Shown one piece after another: positions 44,441-52,181 of a stretch of 64,000 bases of DNA. The notes under the pieces are model-generated. The model saw only the letters and a list, made by a program, of their open reading frames with translations. It was not told the DNA's origin and searched no databases. Numbering within the stretch: position 1 is the stretch's first letter; each line of letters opens with the position of its first letter. Both the position numbers and the translations under genes were made by a program. The stretch is taken from the NCBI GenBank assembly GCA_900314765.1, contig OMWN01000063.1:1-64000 (forward strand), given 5' to 3'. This DNA comes from an uncultured Selenomonadales bacterium (GTDB lineage: Bacteria; Bacillota; Negativicutes; Selenomonadales; Selenomonadaceae).

Positions 44441-45784
44441 TCAGTCGAGGTTTGAGATTTTCGAGAGGAATGATGTGTCGTAGCCGCCTTTTTTGAAGAG
44501 TGGGTTCTCGATGAGGCCACGCTGGAAATCGGCGGTGGTCGTGACGCCCTCGACGATGAGCTCACGAAGAGCGCGCTTCATGCGGATGATGGCCTCGTCG
44601 CGCGTCGCGCCCCAGGCGATGACTTTCGCGAGCAGCGAGTCGTAGTACGGCGGGATGACCATGCCGCTGTACATGGCGCTGTCGACTCTGACGCCGAGGC
44701 CGTTCGGGAAGTGACAGAACTTCACTCTGCCGGGCGTCGGGCGAAAGCCTTCATTCGGGTCTTCGGCATTGATGCGGCACTCTATGGCGGCGCCGTGGAC
44801 GGTGATGTCGTGCTGCCATATCGGGAGCGGCTCGCCTGCAGCGGCGATGAGCTGGAGCGCGACGATGTCGACGCCCGTGACGCGCTCGGTGATGGGGTGC
44901 TCGACCTGTATGCGCGTGTTCATTTCGAGGAAATAGAACGCATTGTGGTCGACGAGAAATTCGACGGTGCCGACGCCCGAGTAGCCGACGGTCTCCGCCG
45001 CGCGAATGGCGGCTTTTTTCATGCGCAGGCGCAGCATGTCGCTGATGCCCTGCGCGGGCGCCTCTTCGAGGAGCTTCTGGTGGCGGCGCTGTATGGAGCA
45101 ATCGCGGTCGCCGAGCGTGAGGACGCTGCCGAAATTGTCGGCGGCAATCTGCACCTCGATGTGGCGTGGGCCAATGATGAGGCGCTCCATGTAGACGTCA
45201 CCGCAGCCGAACGCCGCCGCGGCCTCCTGCCGTGCCTCGGGGAATACCTTCCTGAGCTCGTCCTCGTCCTTCGCCTCTTTCATGCCCTTGCCGCCGCCGC
45301 CCGCCGACGCCTTGACGAGCACGGGGTAGCCGATGCGTTTGGCCGTCTCGACGGCTTCGTCCACGCTCGTGACGAGACCGTCGCTGCCGGGTACGACGGG
45401 CACGCCCGCGATGGACATCGTGCGCTTCGCGTTGTCCTTGTCGCCCATTTTTCGTATGGCCTCGGGCGATGGGCCGATGAACGTGATGCCGTTTTCGGCG
45501 CAGAGCTCGGCGAAGTCGGCATTTTCCGCGAGGAATCCGTAGCCCGGGTGGATGGCCTCGGCGCCGGTCTTTTTCGCGGCGGTGATGAGCGCCGCCATGT
45601 TGAGATAGCTGTCGTGCGCGGGGGCGGGGCCTATGGCGACGGCCTCGTCGGCGAGCCGCACATGAAGCGCGTCACGGTCGGCGGCCGAGTAGACGGCGAC
45701 GGTCTTGACGCCCATTTCGAGGCACGTGCGGATGATGCGTATCGCGATCTCGCCTCGATTGGCGATGAGAATTTTGTGAAACAT
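44441..45784 (-). CDS. accC: Biotin carboxylase
   Basis: A 447-residue biotin carboxylase that uses ATP and bicarbonate to carboxylate biotin on its carrier protein. N-terminal ILIANRGEIAIRIIRTC, ATP-grasp loop KASAGGGGKGM, and EMNTRIQVEHPITERVTG are all intact. Full length for AccC. It ends the pxp operon, 12 nt after accB. No carboxyltransferase genes accA/accD are here; instead the KipI/KipA-type pair precedes it, so it may serve a urea-carboxylase-like reaction rather than acetyl-CoA carboxylase. GAGGTGAT precedes the start. Confidence 0.93.
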   Translation of the reverse strand: MFHKILIANRGEIAIRIIRTCLEMGVKTVAVYSAADRDALHVRLADEAVAIGPAPAHDSYLNMAALITAAKKTGAEAIHPGYGFLAENADFAELCAENGITFIGPSPEAIRKMGDKDNAKRTMSIAGVPVVPGSDGLVTSVDEAVETAKRIGYPVLVKASAGGGGKGMKEAKDEDELRKVFPEARQEAAAAFGCGDVYMERLIIGPRHIEVQIAADNFGSVLTLGDRDCSIQRRHQKLLEEAPAQGISDMLRLRMKKAAIRAAETVGYSGVGTVEFLVDHNAFYFLEMNTRIQVEHPITERVTGVDIVALQLIAAAGEPLPIWQHDITVHGAAIECRINAEDPNEGFRPTPGRVKFCHFPNGLGVRVDSAMYSGMVIPPYYDSLLAKVIAWGATRDEAIIRMKRALRELIVEGVTTTADFQRGLIENPLFKKGGYDTSFLSKISNLD

Positions 45785-45796
45785 GGTATCACCTCG

Positions 45797-46270
45797 TCAG
45801 GCGCAACGAATGTGAAGGAGCGGCTGGCCATACTCGACCATTTCGCTGTCGTCGGCGACGATGTCGATGATTTCGCCCGCGACAGGCGATTTGACTTCAT
45901 TAAATAGCTTCATGACCTCGACGATGCCGAGCACTTGTCCCGCCTCGACGTGCGCGCCGACGGTGGTGTACGGCTCGGCGCCGGGCTCGGGCGCGCGGTA
46001 GAATGTGCCGAGCACGGGGGACGAGACCTCCGTGATGGAGTCGTCCGTCGCTTCGGCTGTAGGCACGCTTGCAGTAGGCGGGGGCGTTGCGGCGGGCGCT
46101 TTCGGTGTTGCCGTGACTTTTGGCGCGGCATCGGCGGCAATGATGGACGCGGCGCCTGCTTTTTTTAGCACGAGGTCAACGCCGTCGGCCGTCATCTTGA
46201 ATTCGACGAGCCCCGACGCGTCCACTTTGTCTATGATTGAGAGTATGTCTTTCATTGTGAGCTTGTCCAT
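45797..46270 (-). CDS. accB: Biotin carboxyl carrier protein
   Basis: A 157-residue BCCP. The N-terminal helical domain is followed by a Pro/Ala/Thr-rich flexible linker (about residues 48-75) and a biotinyl domain with K121 in EVMKLFNEV. Most AccB have AMKM around the lysine, so VMKL is a small deviation. It lies 27 nt after pxpC and 12 nt before accC, clearly in the operon. GGGGTGATAAA precedes the ATG. Confidence 0.92.
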   Translation of the reverse strand: MDKLTMKDILSIIDKVDASGLVEFKMTADGVDLVLKKAGAASIIAADAAPKVTATPKAPAATPPPTASVPTAEATDDSITEVSSPVLGTFYRAPEPGAEPYTTVGAHVEAGQVLGIVEVMKLFNEVKSPVAGEIIDIVADDSEMVEYGQPLLHIRCA

Positions 46271-46297
46271 TTTATCACCCCATAAAATTTTGTAAAT

Positions 46298-47299
46298 CTA
46301 TCCGAGCACGAGTTTTGCGGCGGTGGCCGCCTTCGCGATGAGCGTGCGTTGCTCTATGTAGAGGCGCTCAGCCTCGGCGAGCGAGATTTCGCTGAATGAG
46401 ACGGTGTCACCTGCGCGCGTCTGGCCAAATCGCGGCAGATCGACCATCGCAATCTGCGCGATTTTCGGATAGCCGCCCGTCGTCTGGCGGTCGGCCATGA
46501 GCACGATGGGCTTGCCGTCGGCGACCTGCACGGTGCCGAATGCGACGGGCTCGGAGATGAGCTCGCGCGGCTCTTTGAGCTCGAGCGTCTTGCCCATGAG
46601 GCGGTAGCCCATGCGGTCGGCCTGCACGGTCACGCGGTAGCGTTCCTTTGATGAGAAAAAGCTCTCGAGCGTCTCTTTCGTGAACCAATCGGCCTGAAGT
46701 CCGCGCGTCACGCGAATGGGGCGCGTCGTGTCTGTCGTGACGCGCGGCGTGAACCAATCGACGGAAATCATCGTATCGGAGATTTTGTGGCCGATTTCGT
46801 AGAGTTTTTTCGTGATTTTCTCGTCTGAGGAAATCGTGAGCTCGTCTCCATCTTTGAGCGCGCGGCCATCATAGCCGCCAATGCCCGCGCGCATGTACGT
46901 GCTGCGGCTCGCCATGCGCTTTGGCACGTCTATGTTGCCCGCGAATGCGATATATGTGCGCGCGCCGTGGCGAGGGCCGCCGCATACGAGCGTCGCGTCC
47001 TGCGTCACGAGCACGGGGCGGTGCATGGGGACGGGGATGCCGCCGATGGTCGCCATCATATCGGCGCCCGCGAGCACGAATACGATGCCGCGCTTTAGCT
47101 CCAGCATCGCGCCTTTGAGTGTCATCTCGAGCGCGGCCTCATGCGTGTCGTTACCAACGGCGAGATTTGCGACGGCGAGTGAAAATGTGTCTATGGCACC
47201 GCTCTGAATGATGCCGTATTTCTGGTAGCCGACGCGCCCCATGTCCTGTACCGTTGTCATGAGCCCGCCGTCGAGCACCTTGATTTTCATGGACGTCAT
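46298..47299 (-). CDS. pxpC: 5-oxoprolinase subunit C (KipA, carboxyltransferase-like)
   Basis: A 333-residue AHS2-domain protein, homologous to the second half of the urea-carboxylase carboxyltransferase domain. TTVQDMGRVGYQKYGI, SGAIDTF, VFVLAGADM, QADRMGYRLMG and LMADRQTTGGYPKI are conserved. With PxpA and PxpB it opens 5-oxoproline to glutamate using ATP. Its ATG overlaps the pxpB stop by 4 nt, implying coupled synthesis of the B-C pair. Confidence 0.92.
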   Translation of the reverse strand: MTSMKIKVLDGGLMTTVQDMGRVGYQKYGIIQSGAIDTFSLAVANLAVGNDTHEAALEMTLKGAMLELKRGIVFVLAGADMMATIGGIPVPMHRPVLVTQDATLVCGGPRHGARTYIAFAGNIDVPKRMASRSTYMRAGIGGYDGRALKDGDELTISSDEKITKKLYEIGHKISDTMISVDWFTPRVTTDTTRPIRVTRGLQADWFTKETLESFFSSKERYRVTVQADRMGYRLMGKTLELKEPRELISEPVAFGTVQVADGKPIVLMADRQTTGGYPKIAQIAMVDLPRFGQTRAGDTVSFSEISLAEAERLYIEQRTLIAKAATAAKLVLG

Positions 47300-48057
47300 G
47301 AAGCGTCGCCTCCTTTTTTTGCGTCCTCAGCGCGCTTTATTTCGTCGTATTCGTCCGCCGTGATGGCGTAGAACTCGAGCTTGTCGCCCGCATGGAGGAG
47401 CGTCGGGTCGTCATCGTCGTCGGGGCGGAACAGCGAGAGCGGCGTTCGGCCGATGAGCTGCCAGCCGCCCGGCGTCGCGATGGGATATATGCCCGTCTGC
47501 TCGCCCGCGATGCCGACGGAGCCCTCGGGGATGATGAGGCGCGGCGATTTCTTGCGCGGCGTCGCGATGGATTTCGGCAGGCCGCCGACGTATGGAAAGC
47601 CCGGCGCGAAGCCTATCATGTATATGAGGTAGTCGCCGCTCGTGTGCGTCTCGATGACGTCCTGCTCTGTCATTTTATGATAACGAGCGACATCAGCGAG
47701 GTCAGGGCCATACTCGCCGCCGTAGCATACGGGCACACGCACGACGCGCGCGTCCGCGCTTTTGCCGCCCTTGTCGTCTATGCTGCGGACGATGGCCTCG
47801 GCCTTGAGCTTCGCGACTTGGTAGGAGTAGGGGACGCCTTCCTCGGGATTGAGGAGTGTCTCTTTCGCGAGCACGACAGGGTCGTAGAAAATCGTCACAC
47901 TCGTGTATGCGGCGATGTACTCGGTCATGCCCGCGAAAGGCTGACGCTCGAGCGCGTAGCTGAACGACCGCACGGCATCATGCACGGCGGGGGCGATGGT
48001 ACTCCCGAATGAGACGAGGATGGCCGCTTCGCCGAGCGGACTAAAATTGATTGACAT
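47296..48057 (-). CDS. pxpB: 5-oxoprolinase subunit B (KipI)
   Basis: A 253-residue AHS1-domain protein. YMIGFAPGFPYVGGLP and GSVGIAGEQTGIYPIATPGG are the family signatures. In Bacillus subtilis the homologue KipI also inhibits sporulation kinase A, but here the enzyme role with PxpA and PxpC is the natural reading. A GAGGAAGTG ribosome site precedes the ATG. It follows the DUF1445 gene across a strong palindrome. Confidence 0.92.
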   Translation of the reverse strand: MSINFSPLGEAAILVSFGSTIAPAVHDAVRSFSYALERQPFAGMTEYIAAYTSVTIFYDPVVLAKETLLNPEEGVPYSYQVAKLKAEAIVRSIDDKGGKSADARVVRVPVCYGGEYGPDLADVARYHKMTEQDVIETHTSGDYLIYMIGFAPGFPYVGGLPKSIATPRKKSPRLIIPEGSVGIAGEQTGIYPIATPGGWQLIGRTPLSLFRPDDDDDPTLLHAGDKLEFYAITADEYDEIKRAEDAKKGGDAS

Positions 48058-48096
48058 GGTGTATTCACTTCCTCAATGAATGCAAATGATACAACT

Positions 48097-48137
48097 TTAG
48101 AACGAATTTGTACCCGTCGGGTACAAATTCGTTCTAA
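48097..48137. terminator. Extended dyad (copy 3) before pxpB
   Basis: The 25-nt dyad at 48105-48129 is extended here to 20-21-bp arms (TTTAGAACGAATTTG outside the shared core). It lies between DUF1445 and pxpB and could be a partial terminator or processing site that sets the ratio of upstream to downstream products. Confidence 0.6.
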
Positions 48138-48153
48138 AACTTGACGGTTTTCA

Positions 48154-48951
48154 TCAGAGAACGCCGAGACGCGCTTCTTTGAGGTCGGTGATGAACATGT
48201 GGCCCGGCGCGTGCGTGATCATGAGGTCAGGCTTCACGGCCATCGCGACGGCCTGCGGTGTGACACCGCACGCCCAGAACACGGGGATTTCGCCGTCCTT
48301 TATCGTGACGGGGTCGCCGAAATCGGGGTGATGGATGTCCTTTATGCCGATGTGCTCTGGGTTGCCAATCTGCACTGGCGAGCCGTGCACGGCAGGGAAG
48401 CGTGATGTGACTTCGACAGCGCGCACGACGTCTTTTTCGGGGATTGGCCGCATCGAGACGACCATCGGCCCGTGAAATCTCCCTGCGGGCACGCACTGGA
48501 TATTCGTCTTGAACATCGGCACATTGCAATGCTCCTCAATCTGTCTGACGGGGATGCCGTTCTTCATGAGCGGGAACTCGAATGTGAAGCTGCAGCCGAG
48601 CACGAATGCGACGAGGTCGTCCTCCCAGACGTCCATGAGGTCCGTGACCTCGGAGTCGAGCTCGCCGTGGCGGTAAATGCGGTACTTCGGCACGTCGGTG
48701 CGAAGGTCAGCACTCGGCGCCGCGATAGTCGGGACAGGGCTGCCAGGCTCCGTCACGTCGAGCACGGGGCAGGGCTTCGGATTTCTCTGGCAGAAAAGCA
48801 GGAAATCGAAAGCGAGCTCCTTGTGCATGATAGCGAGATTTGCCTGCGCGTAGCCCTCGGAGATGCCCGACGTCGGCTTTACCCACTCATTTTTTCTGAA
48901 CATCGCCCGCGCCTCAGACGGCGAGAGCTTTGACATATCCATATCAGCCAT
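48154..48951 (-). CDS. DUF1445 putative hydro-lyase (YcsI)
   Basis: A 265-residue protein of the YcsI/DUF1445 family, annotated as putative hydro-lyases by relatives. NEWVKPTSGISEGYAQANLA, FLLFCQRNPKPCPVLDV, FVLGCSFTFE, and the close WACGVTPQAVAM with ITHAPGHMFITDL are conserved. Its place inside the pyroglutamate operon matches the ycsF-ycsG-ycsI-kipI-kipA order of B. subtilis. The reaction is not established. AAGGAG 10 nt before the ATG at 48951 overrides a longer frame. Confidence 0.9.
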   Translation of the reverse strand: MADMDMSKLSPSEARAMFRKNEWVKPTSGISEGYAQANLAIMHKELAFDFLLFCQRNPKPCPVLDVTEPGSPVPTIAAPSADLRTDVPKYRIYRHGELDSEVTDLMDVWEDDLVAFVLGCSFTFEFPLMKNGIPVRQIEEHCNVPMFKTNIQCVPAGRFHGPMVVSMRPIPEKDVVRAVEVTSRFPAVHGSPVQIGNPEHIGIKDIHHPDFGDPVTIKDGEIPVFWACGVTPQAVAMAVKPDLMITHAPGHMFITDLKEARLGVL

Positions 48952-49002
48952 TTTTGTCAGCTCCTTATGATTTGTTGAAAATTTTATGTGACAATACTGC
49001 GA

Positions 49003-49225
49003 GACCCTCTCCGGCCCCTGCGGGGCCACCTCCCCCAAAGTGGGAGGCAAAGTTTGAAAGCTTTTGAAGCCTAAAACTAAACGGAAGAATAAGAGACCCC
49101 ATGTTTCCATTAGTCGATTATTTAGCTAGTGTAAATAATCTTAAACTCTGTGAAGCCAGCCTCCCCAATGGGGGGCAAACATGCCAGTGGCATGTTTGCG
49201 CGAGCGAATGCGAGGCGGAGAGGGT
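49003..49225 (-). repeat. CCCTCTCCG element, inverted copy
   Basis: GACCCTCTCCGGCCCCTGCG at one end and GCGAATGCGAGGCGGAGAGG at the other enclose the usual interior, with the AAACATGCCA/TGGCATGTTT stem. It lies inside the pxp operon between the transporter and DUF1445 genes. Confidence 0.8.
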
Positions 49226-49266
49226 AGGCTATGCTTCATTTAAGCTATAATCAAAAAATTCTATTC

Positions 49267-49347
49267 AAAAAAATAATTGGGCGGATAACAACAGCGGGCT
49301 CGTCTTTGGAGGGGACTCTGCCTGCCCTGTGTCTGTTATTCCGCCCA
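49267..49347 (-). terminator. Large structured hairpin after the NRAMP-like gene
   Basis: On the minus strand a 13-bp stem (TGGGCGGAATAACA / TGTTATCCGCCCA) encloses about 43 nt that can form a second GGGC/GCCC helix. A T-run follows. It lies 95 nt after the transporter stop. It probably ends or attenuates the first part of the operon; its large folded loop is more elaborate than a plain terminator. Confidence 0.55.
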
Positions 49348-49441
49348 CGTCACAAAAAGTAAAGGGAGTAAAGAGTATTATGTCATTGCTATGTCATGCT
49401 ATTGGGAAATGTCAATCGATATTTCCCTAGCGAATAGCCAA

Positions 49442-50704
49442 TCAAGCGAAGAGCTTCGGCAGGTTGTTGATCATTGTGTAGCCGCCCATGTAGAGCATCA
49501 TTGCGAATATGATCCAGCCGAATATGGTCATCCACATCGGGTGGCTGTAGTCGCCGACGATGCGCTTTTTGCTTGCCGCGAGGAGCAGCACGCCGAGCGT
49601 CACCGGAAGGATGAGGCCGTTGAGCGCGCCGACGAGGATGAGCACTTTGACAGGCTTGCCGATGAATATAAATACGAGCGTCGAGAAGACGATGAAGGCG
49701 ATGATCGCGAGGCGATAGTTCGCGTCAATCTTCTTGTTGAATGTGCGAATGAAGGAGACGGATGTGTACGCCGCGCCGATGACGGACGTGACAGCCGCTG
49801 CCCACATGACGATGCCGAAAATCTTGTAGCCAATCTCGCCGACGGAGAGACGGAACACTGACGCAGGCGGATTGGCGGGGTCGAGCGCGAGGCCCTGAGC
49901 GACGACGCCGAGTGTCGCGAGGAAGAGGATGATGCGCATGATGCCGGTGATGGTGACGCCCGTGACGGAGCTTCTCGTGATCTCCGGCAGGTGCTCTTTG
50001 CCCGTGATGCCTGCGTCTACGAGGCGATGGCCGCCCGCGAATGTGATGTAGCCGCCGACGGTGCCGCCGACGAGCGTGACGATGGACATCATGTCGATGC
50101 TGTCAGGGACGATGCTCTTTGAGATGGCCTCGCCCATAGGCGGCGCGGATGTGATGGCGACGTAGAGGGTGAGGAGCACGATGGCTGCGCCCGCGAACTG
50201 CGTGAAATGGTCCATCGCGCGGCCCGCTTCTTTCGAGAGGAATATGACGATGGCGACGCATGCGCTGATGGCCGCGCCGACGGCTGGGCTGATGCCGAAT
50301 ATGACGTTGAAGCCGAGGCCTGCGCCGCCGACGTTGCCGATGTTGAAAGCGAGGCCGCCCATGACGACGAGCGCGGAGACGAAGTAGCCGAGGCCCGGCA
50401 GGACCTCATTTGCGATGTCCTGGCCACGCTTGCCCGTGACGGCAATGATGCGCCAGATATTGAGCTGGGCGCCGATGTCGATGATGATGGACATCAGTAT
50501 GACAAATCCGAAGCTTGCGCCGAGCTTCTCGGTGAAGACGGTGGTCTGCGTGAGAAAGCCCGGACCGATGGCCGACGTCGCCATGAGGAAAGCGGCGCCA
50601 AGGAGCACGCTGATCTGCGACTTCGTCGGAGCCGCAGGCTTCGCGAGGTCGGGGAGCGGCTCGACATGAGCGCTCTTTGGACTGAGTTTTGCTGTTGCTG
50701 CCAT
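49442..50704 (-). CDS. NRAMP-family transporter lacking the metal motifs (YcsG-like)
   Basis: A 420-residue protein with about 11 membrane helices, homologous to divalent-metal transporters. The first helix reads SAIGPGFLTQT where metal carriers have DPGN, and the sixth has FAGGHRLVDAG where they have MPH. The residues that coordinate Mn2+/Fe2+ are therefore missing. Given its position between pxpA and DUF1445, import of 5-oxoproline or a related compound is a reasonable inference. AAAGGAG 8 nt upstream of the ATG at 50704 settles the start. Confidence 0.88.
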   Translation of the reverse strand: MAATAKLSPKSAHVEPLPDLAKPAAPTKSQISVLLGAAFLMATSAIGPGFLTQTTVFTEKLGASFGFVILMSIIIDIGAQLNIWRIIAVTGKRGQDIANEVLPGLGYFVSALVVMGGLAFNIGNVGGAGLGFNVIFGISPAVGAAISACVAIVIFLSKEAGRAMDHFTQFAGAAIVLLTLYVAITSAPPMGEAISKSIVPDSIDMMSIVTLVGGTVGGYITFAGGHRLVDAGITGKEHLPEITRSSVTGVTITGIMRIILFLATLGVVAQGLALDPANPPASVFRLSVGEIGYKIFGIVMWAAAVTSVIGAAYTSVSFIRTFNKKIDANYRLAIIAFIVFSTLVFIFIGKPVKVLILVGALNGLILPVTLGVLLLAASKKRIVGDYSHPMWMTIFGWIIFAMMLYMGGYTMINNLPKLFA

Positions 50705-50762
50705 GATGAACATCTCCTTTTGAAGTTCATGGTATTTGATGAAATCAGATGAAATTAATCGA

Positions 50763-51530
50763 TTATAAAAATTTTCCCGTGGGTCTGATGGCGATGCCGC
50801 AATCGCTGAGGTCATCTCGTATGCGTTTCGCGAATGCGAGCGCTTTTGGCGTGTCGCCGTGGATGCAGAGCGTGTCGGCCTTCACATGTATCGTGCGGCC
50901 GCTCGCCGTCACGACTTCGCCGCGCTCCGCCATCATGAGCGCCTGCGCCGATGCCTCATCCTCATCGGAAAGCACTGCGCCCTTTTCGCTTCGCGGCATC
51001 AGCGATCCGTCGTCCATGTACCGCCTGTCGGCGAATACCTCGGACGCCGATGCGATGTGCTCGCTCTCAGCGGCTTTTATGAGCTCGCTGCCCGCGAGGC
51101 CGTAGAGTATGAGGCTCGAGTCCACGTCGGCGACGGCCTTCGCTATCGCCTCGGCGAGCGCGCTGTCCTTCGCGGCCATGTTGTAGAGCGCGCCGTGCGG
51201 CTTCACGTGCTGGAGGTGCGCTCCCATCGCCTTGACGAACGCCGCGAGCGCGCCAACCTGATACACGACTATCGCGTACGCTTCATCGGGCGATATTTTC
51301 ATCTGCCGCCTGCCAAATCCGACGAGGTCGGGGAGCCCCGGGTGCGCGCCGATGGCCGTGCCCGCGTCAATCGCGAGCTTCACGGTGCGCCGCATCACGA
51401 CGGGGTCGCCCGCATGGAACCCGCACGCGACATTCGCGGACGAAACAATGGGGAGAATGGCCGCATCGTTGCCGATGGTGTACGCGCCGAAGCTCTCGCC
51501 GAGGTCAGAGTTGAGATCGATATTTTTCAT
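50763..51530 (-). CDS. pxpA: 5-oxoprolinase subunit A (LamB/YcsF family)
   Basis: A 255-residue member of the YcsF/LamB family, the catalytic partner of PxpBC in ATP-dependent cleavage of 5-oxoproline to glutamate. DLNSDLGESFGAY, ANVACGFHAGDP, IGAHPGLPDLVGFGRR, VKPHGALYNMAA and CIHGDTPKA are the conserved blocks, with several His/Asp residues likely at the active site. GGAAGTG 8 nt upstream selects the ATG at 51530. It is the first gene of a seven-gene minus-strand operon and follows an attenuator-like leader. Confidence 0.94.
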   Translation of the reverse strand: MKNIDLNSDLGESFGAYTIGNDAAILPIVSSANVACGFHAGDPVVMRRTVKLAIDAGTAIGAHPGLPDLVGFGRRQMKISPDEAYAIVVYQVGALAAFVKAMGAHLQHVKPHGALYNMAAKDSALAEAIAKAVADVDSSLILYGLAGSELIKAAESEHIASASEVFADRRYMDDGSLMPRSEKGAVLSDEDEASAQALMMAERGEVVTASGRTIHVKADTLCIHGDTPKALAFAKRIRDDLSDCGIAIRPTGKFL

Positions 51531-51555
51531 TCGCATCACTTCCAAATCTGAAAAT

Positions 51556-51617
51556 AAAAAAAGGTCCTATGACCGTGGATGCTCACGTCGTAACATGAAC
51601 ATTCACTGTCACAGGAC
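51556..51617 (-). promoter_or_regulatory. Attenuator-like leader hairpin of the pxp operon
   Basis: On the minus strand GTCCTGTGAC (51617-51608) pairs fully with GTCATAGGAC (51573-51564). An inner GTGAATGTTC/GAGCATCCAC helix is also present, and seven T follow. It starts about 45 nt after the predicted transcript start and ends 26 nt before pxpA. No known riboswitch class is recognised. Confidence 0.65.
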
Positions 51618-51667
51618 TCCATTGTCACTTGCAGCTCAGTGTGCTTGTTTCCTGAACTACATGCGTA

Positions 51668-51696
51668 ATCATAGCACAAATAAAATTGCTTGTAAA
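51668..51696 (-). promoter_or_regulatory. Promoter of the pxp operon
   Basis: On the minus strand TTTACA (51696-51691), 17 nt, TATGAT (51673-51668). The transcript would start near 51661. Confidence 0.75.
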
Positions 51697-51856
51697 CAGT
51701 TTTTATAATTTTTTCAGAAAAAATTTATGAAAATGTAAAGGCTGATGAGCGGCGCGCTCATCGTATATGTGCGAGAAGACTAGCAATGCGCAGAAAACAA
51801 AAGACAAAATCGCGGGAGTCGTGATATACTGATGGTGTAAGTTTGCGATGATGCAA

Positions 51857-51950
51857 GACCCTCTCCGCCCCCTGCGGGGGTAAACGTGCCACTGGCATGT
51901 TTACCCCCCATAGTGGGAGGCATAGCGAAAGCGGTGCTTCACGATGTAAT
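51857..51950 (+). repeat. Hybrid half copy of the CCCTCTCCG element
   Basis: GACCCTCTCCGCCCCCTGCG, the GTGCCACTGGCATGTTTACC stem, GTGGGAGGCATAGCGAAAGC and GGTGCTTCACGATGTAATTG. These correspond to the right part of the element in reverse, and no second terminus is visible. Confidence 0.65.
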
Positions 51951-52045
51951 TGAAGGGCGAAAGATATTCCTTCACTATTTTAAGTGAAATTGATTTGAAA
52001 CTGATTTGAAATTGATGAATCCATGTATACATTTTTCTATTGCGA

Positions 52046-52074
52046 TTGACAGCCGCGATTTATGAATCTATAAT
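52046..52074 (+). promoter_or_regulatory. Strong promoter of the sodium symporter gene
   Basis: Consensus TTGACA, 17 nt, TATAAT; transcription would begin near 52081. It is divergent from the pxp operon promoter about 350 nt away. Confidence 0.85.
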
Positions 52075-52094
52075 GAGCTCATGCAGTTGAAAGC

Positions 52095-52126
52095 AACGAG
52101 GCTTTTATTATGGCCTCGTTTTTTTT
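52095..52126 (+). terminator. Leader terminator before the symporter gene
   Basis: AACGAGGC / GCCTCGTT stem with eight T begins only about 15 nt after the predicted transcript start, 56 nt upstream of the symporter ATG. The neighbouring upstream gene is divergent, so this terminator can only act on the symporter transcript or on a roughly 45-nt RNA. Confidence 0.75.
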
Positions 52127-52181
52127 ATACTTTGATTTATATTTTGTGTTATATTTTGTATGAAAGTAAGGAAGCGTTTTT

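Noticed and set aside
44441-46270. Acetyl-CoA carboxylase operon
   Set aside because: Only the biotin carboxylase and carrier are present, embedded in the pxp operon; accA and accD are absent from the window.
49267-49347. SRP RNA or 6S RNA
   Set aside because: The hairpin is too short and lacks the GGAAG/tetraloop signature of SRP RNA and the central bubble of 6S RNA.
51531-51660. T-box or c-di-GMP riboswitch before pxpA
   Set aside because: No T-box sequence or specifier-loop layout, and none of the conserved GEMM-I core is present; only the terminator helix can be supported.
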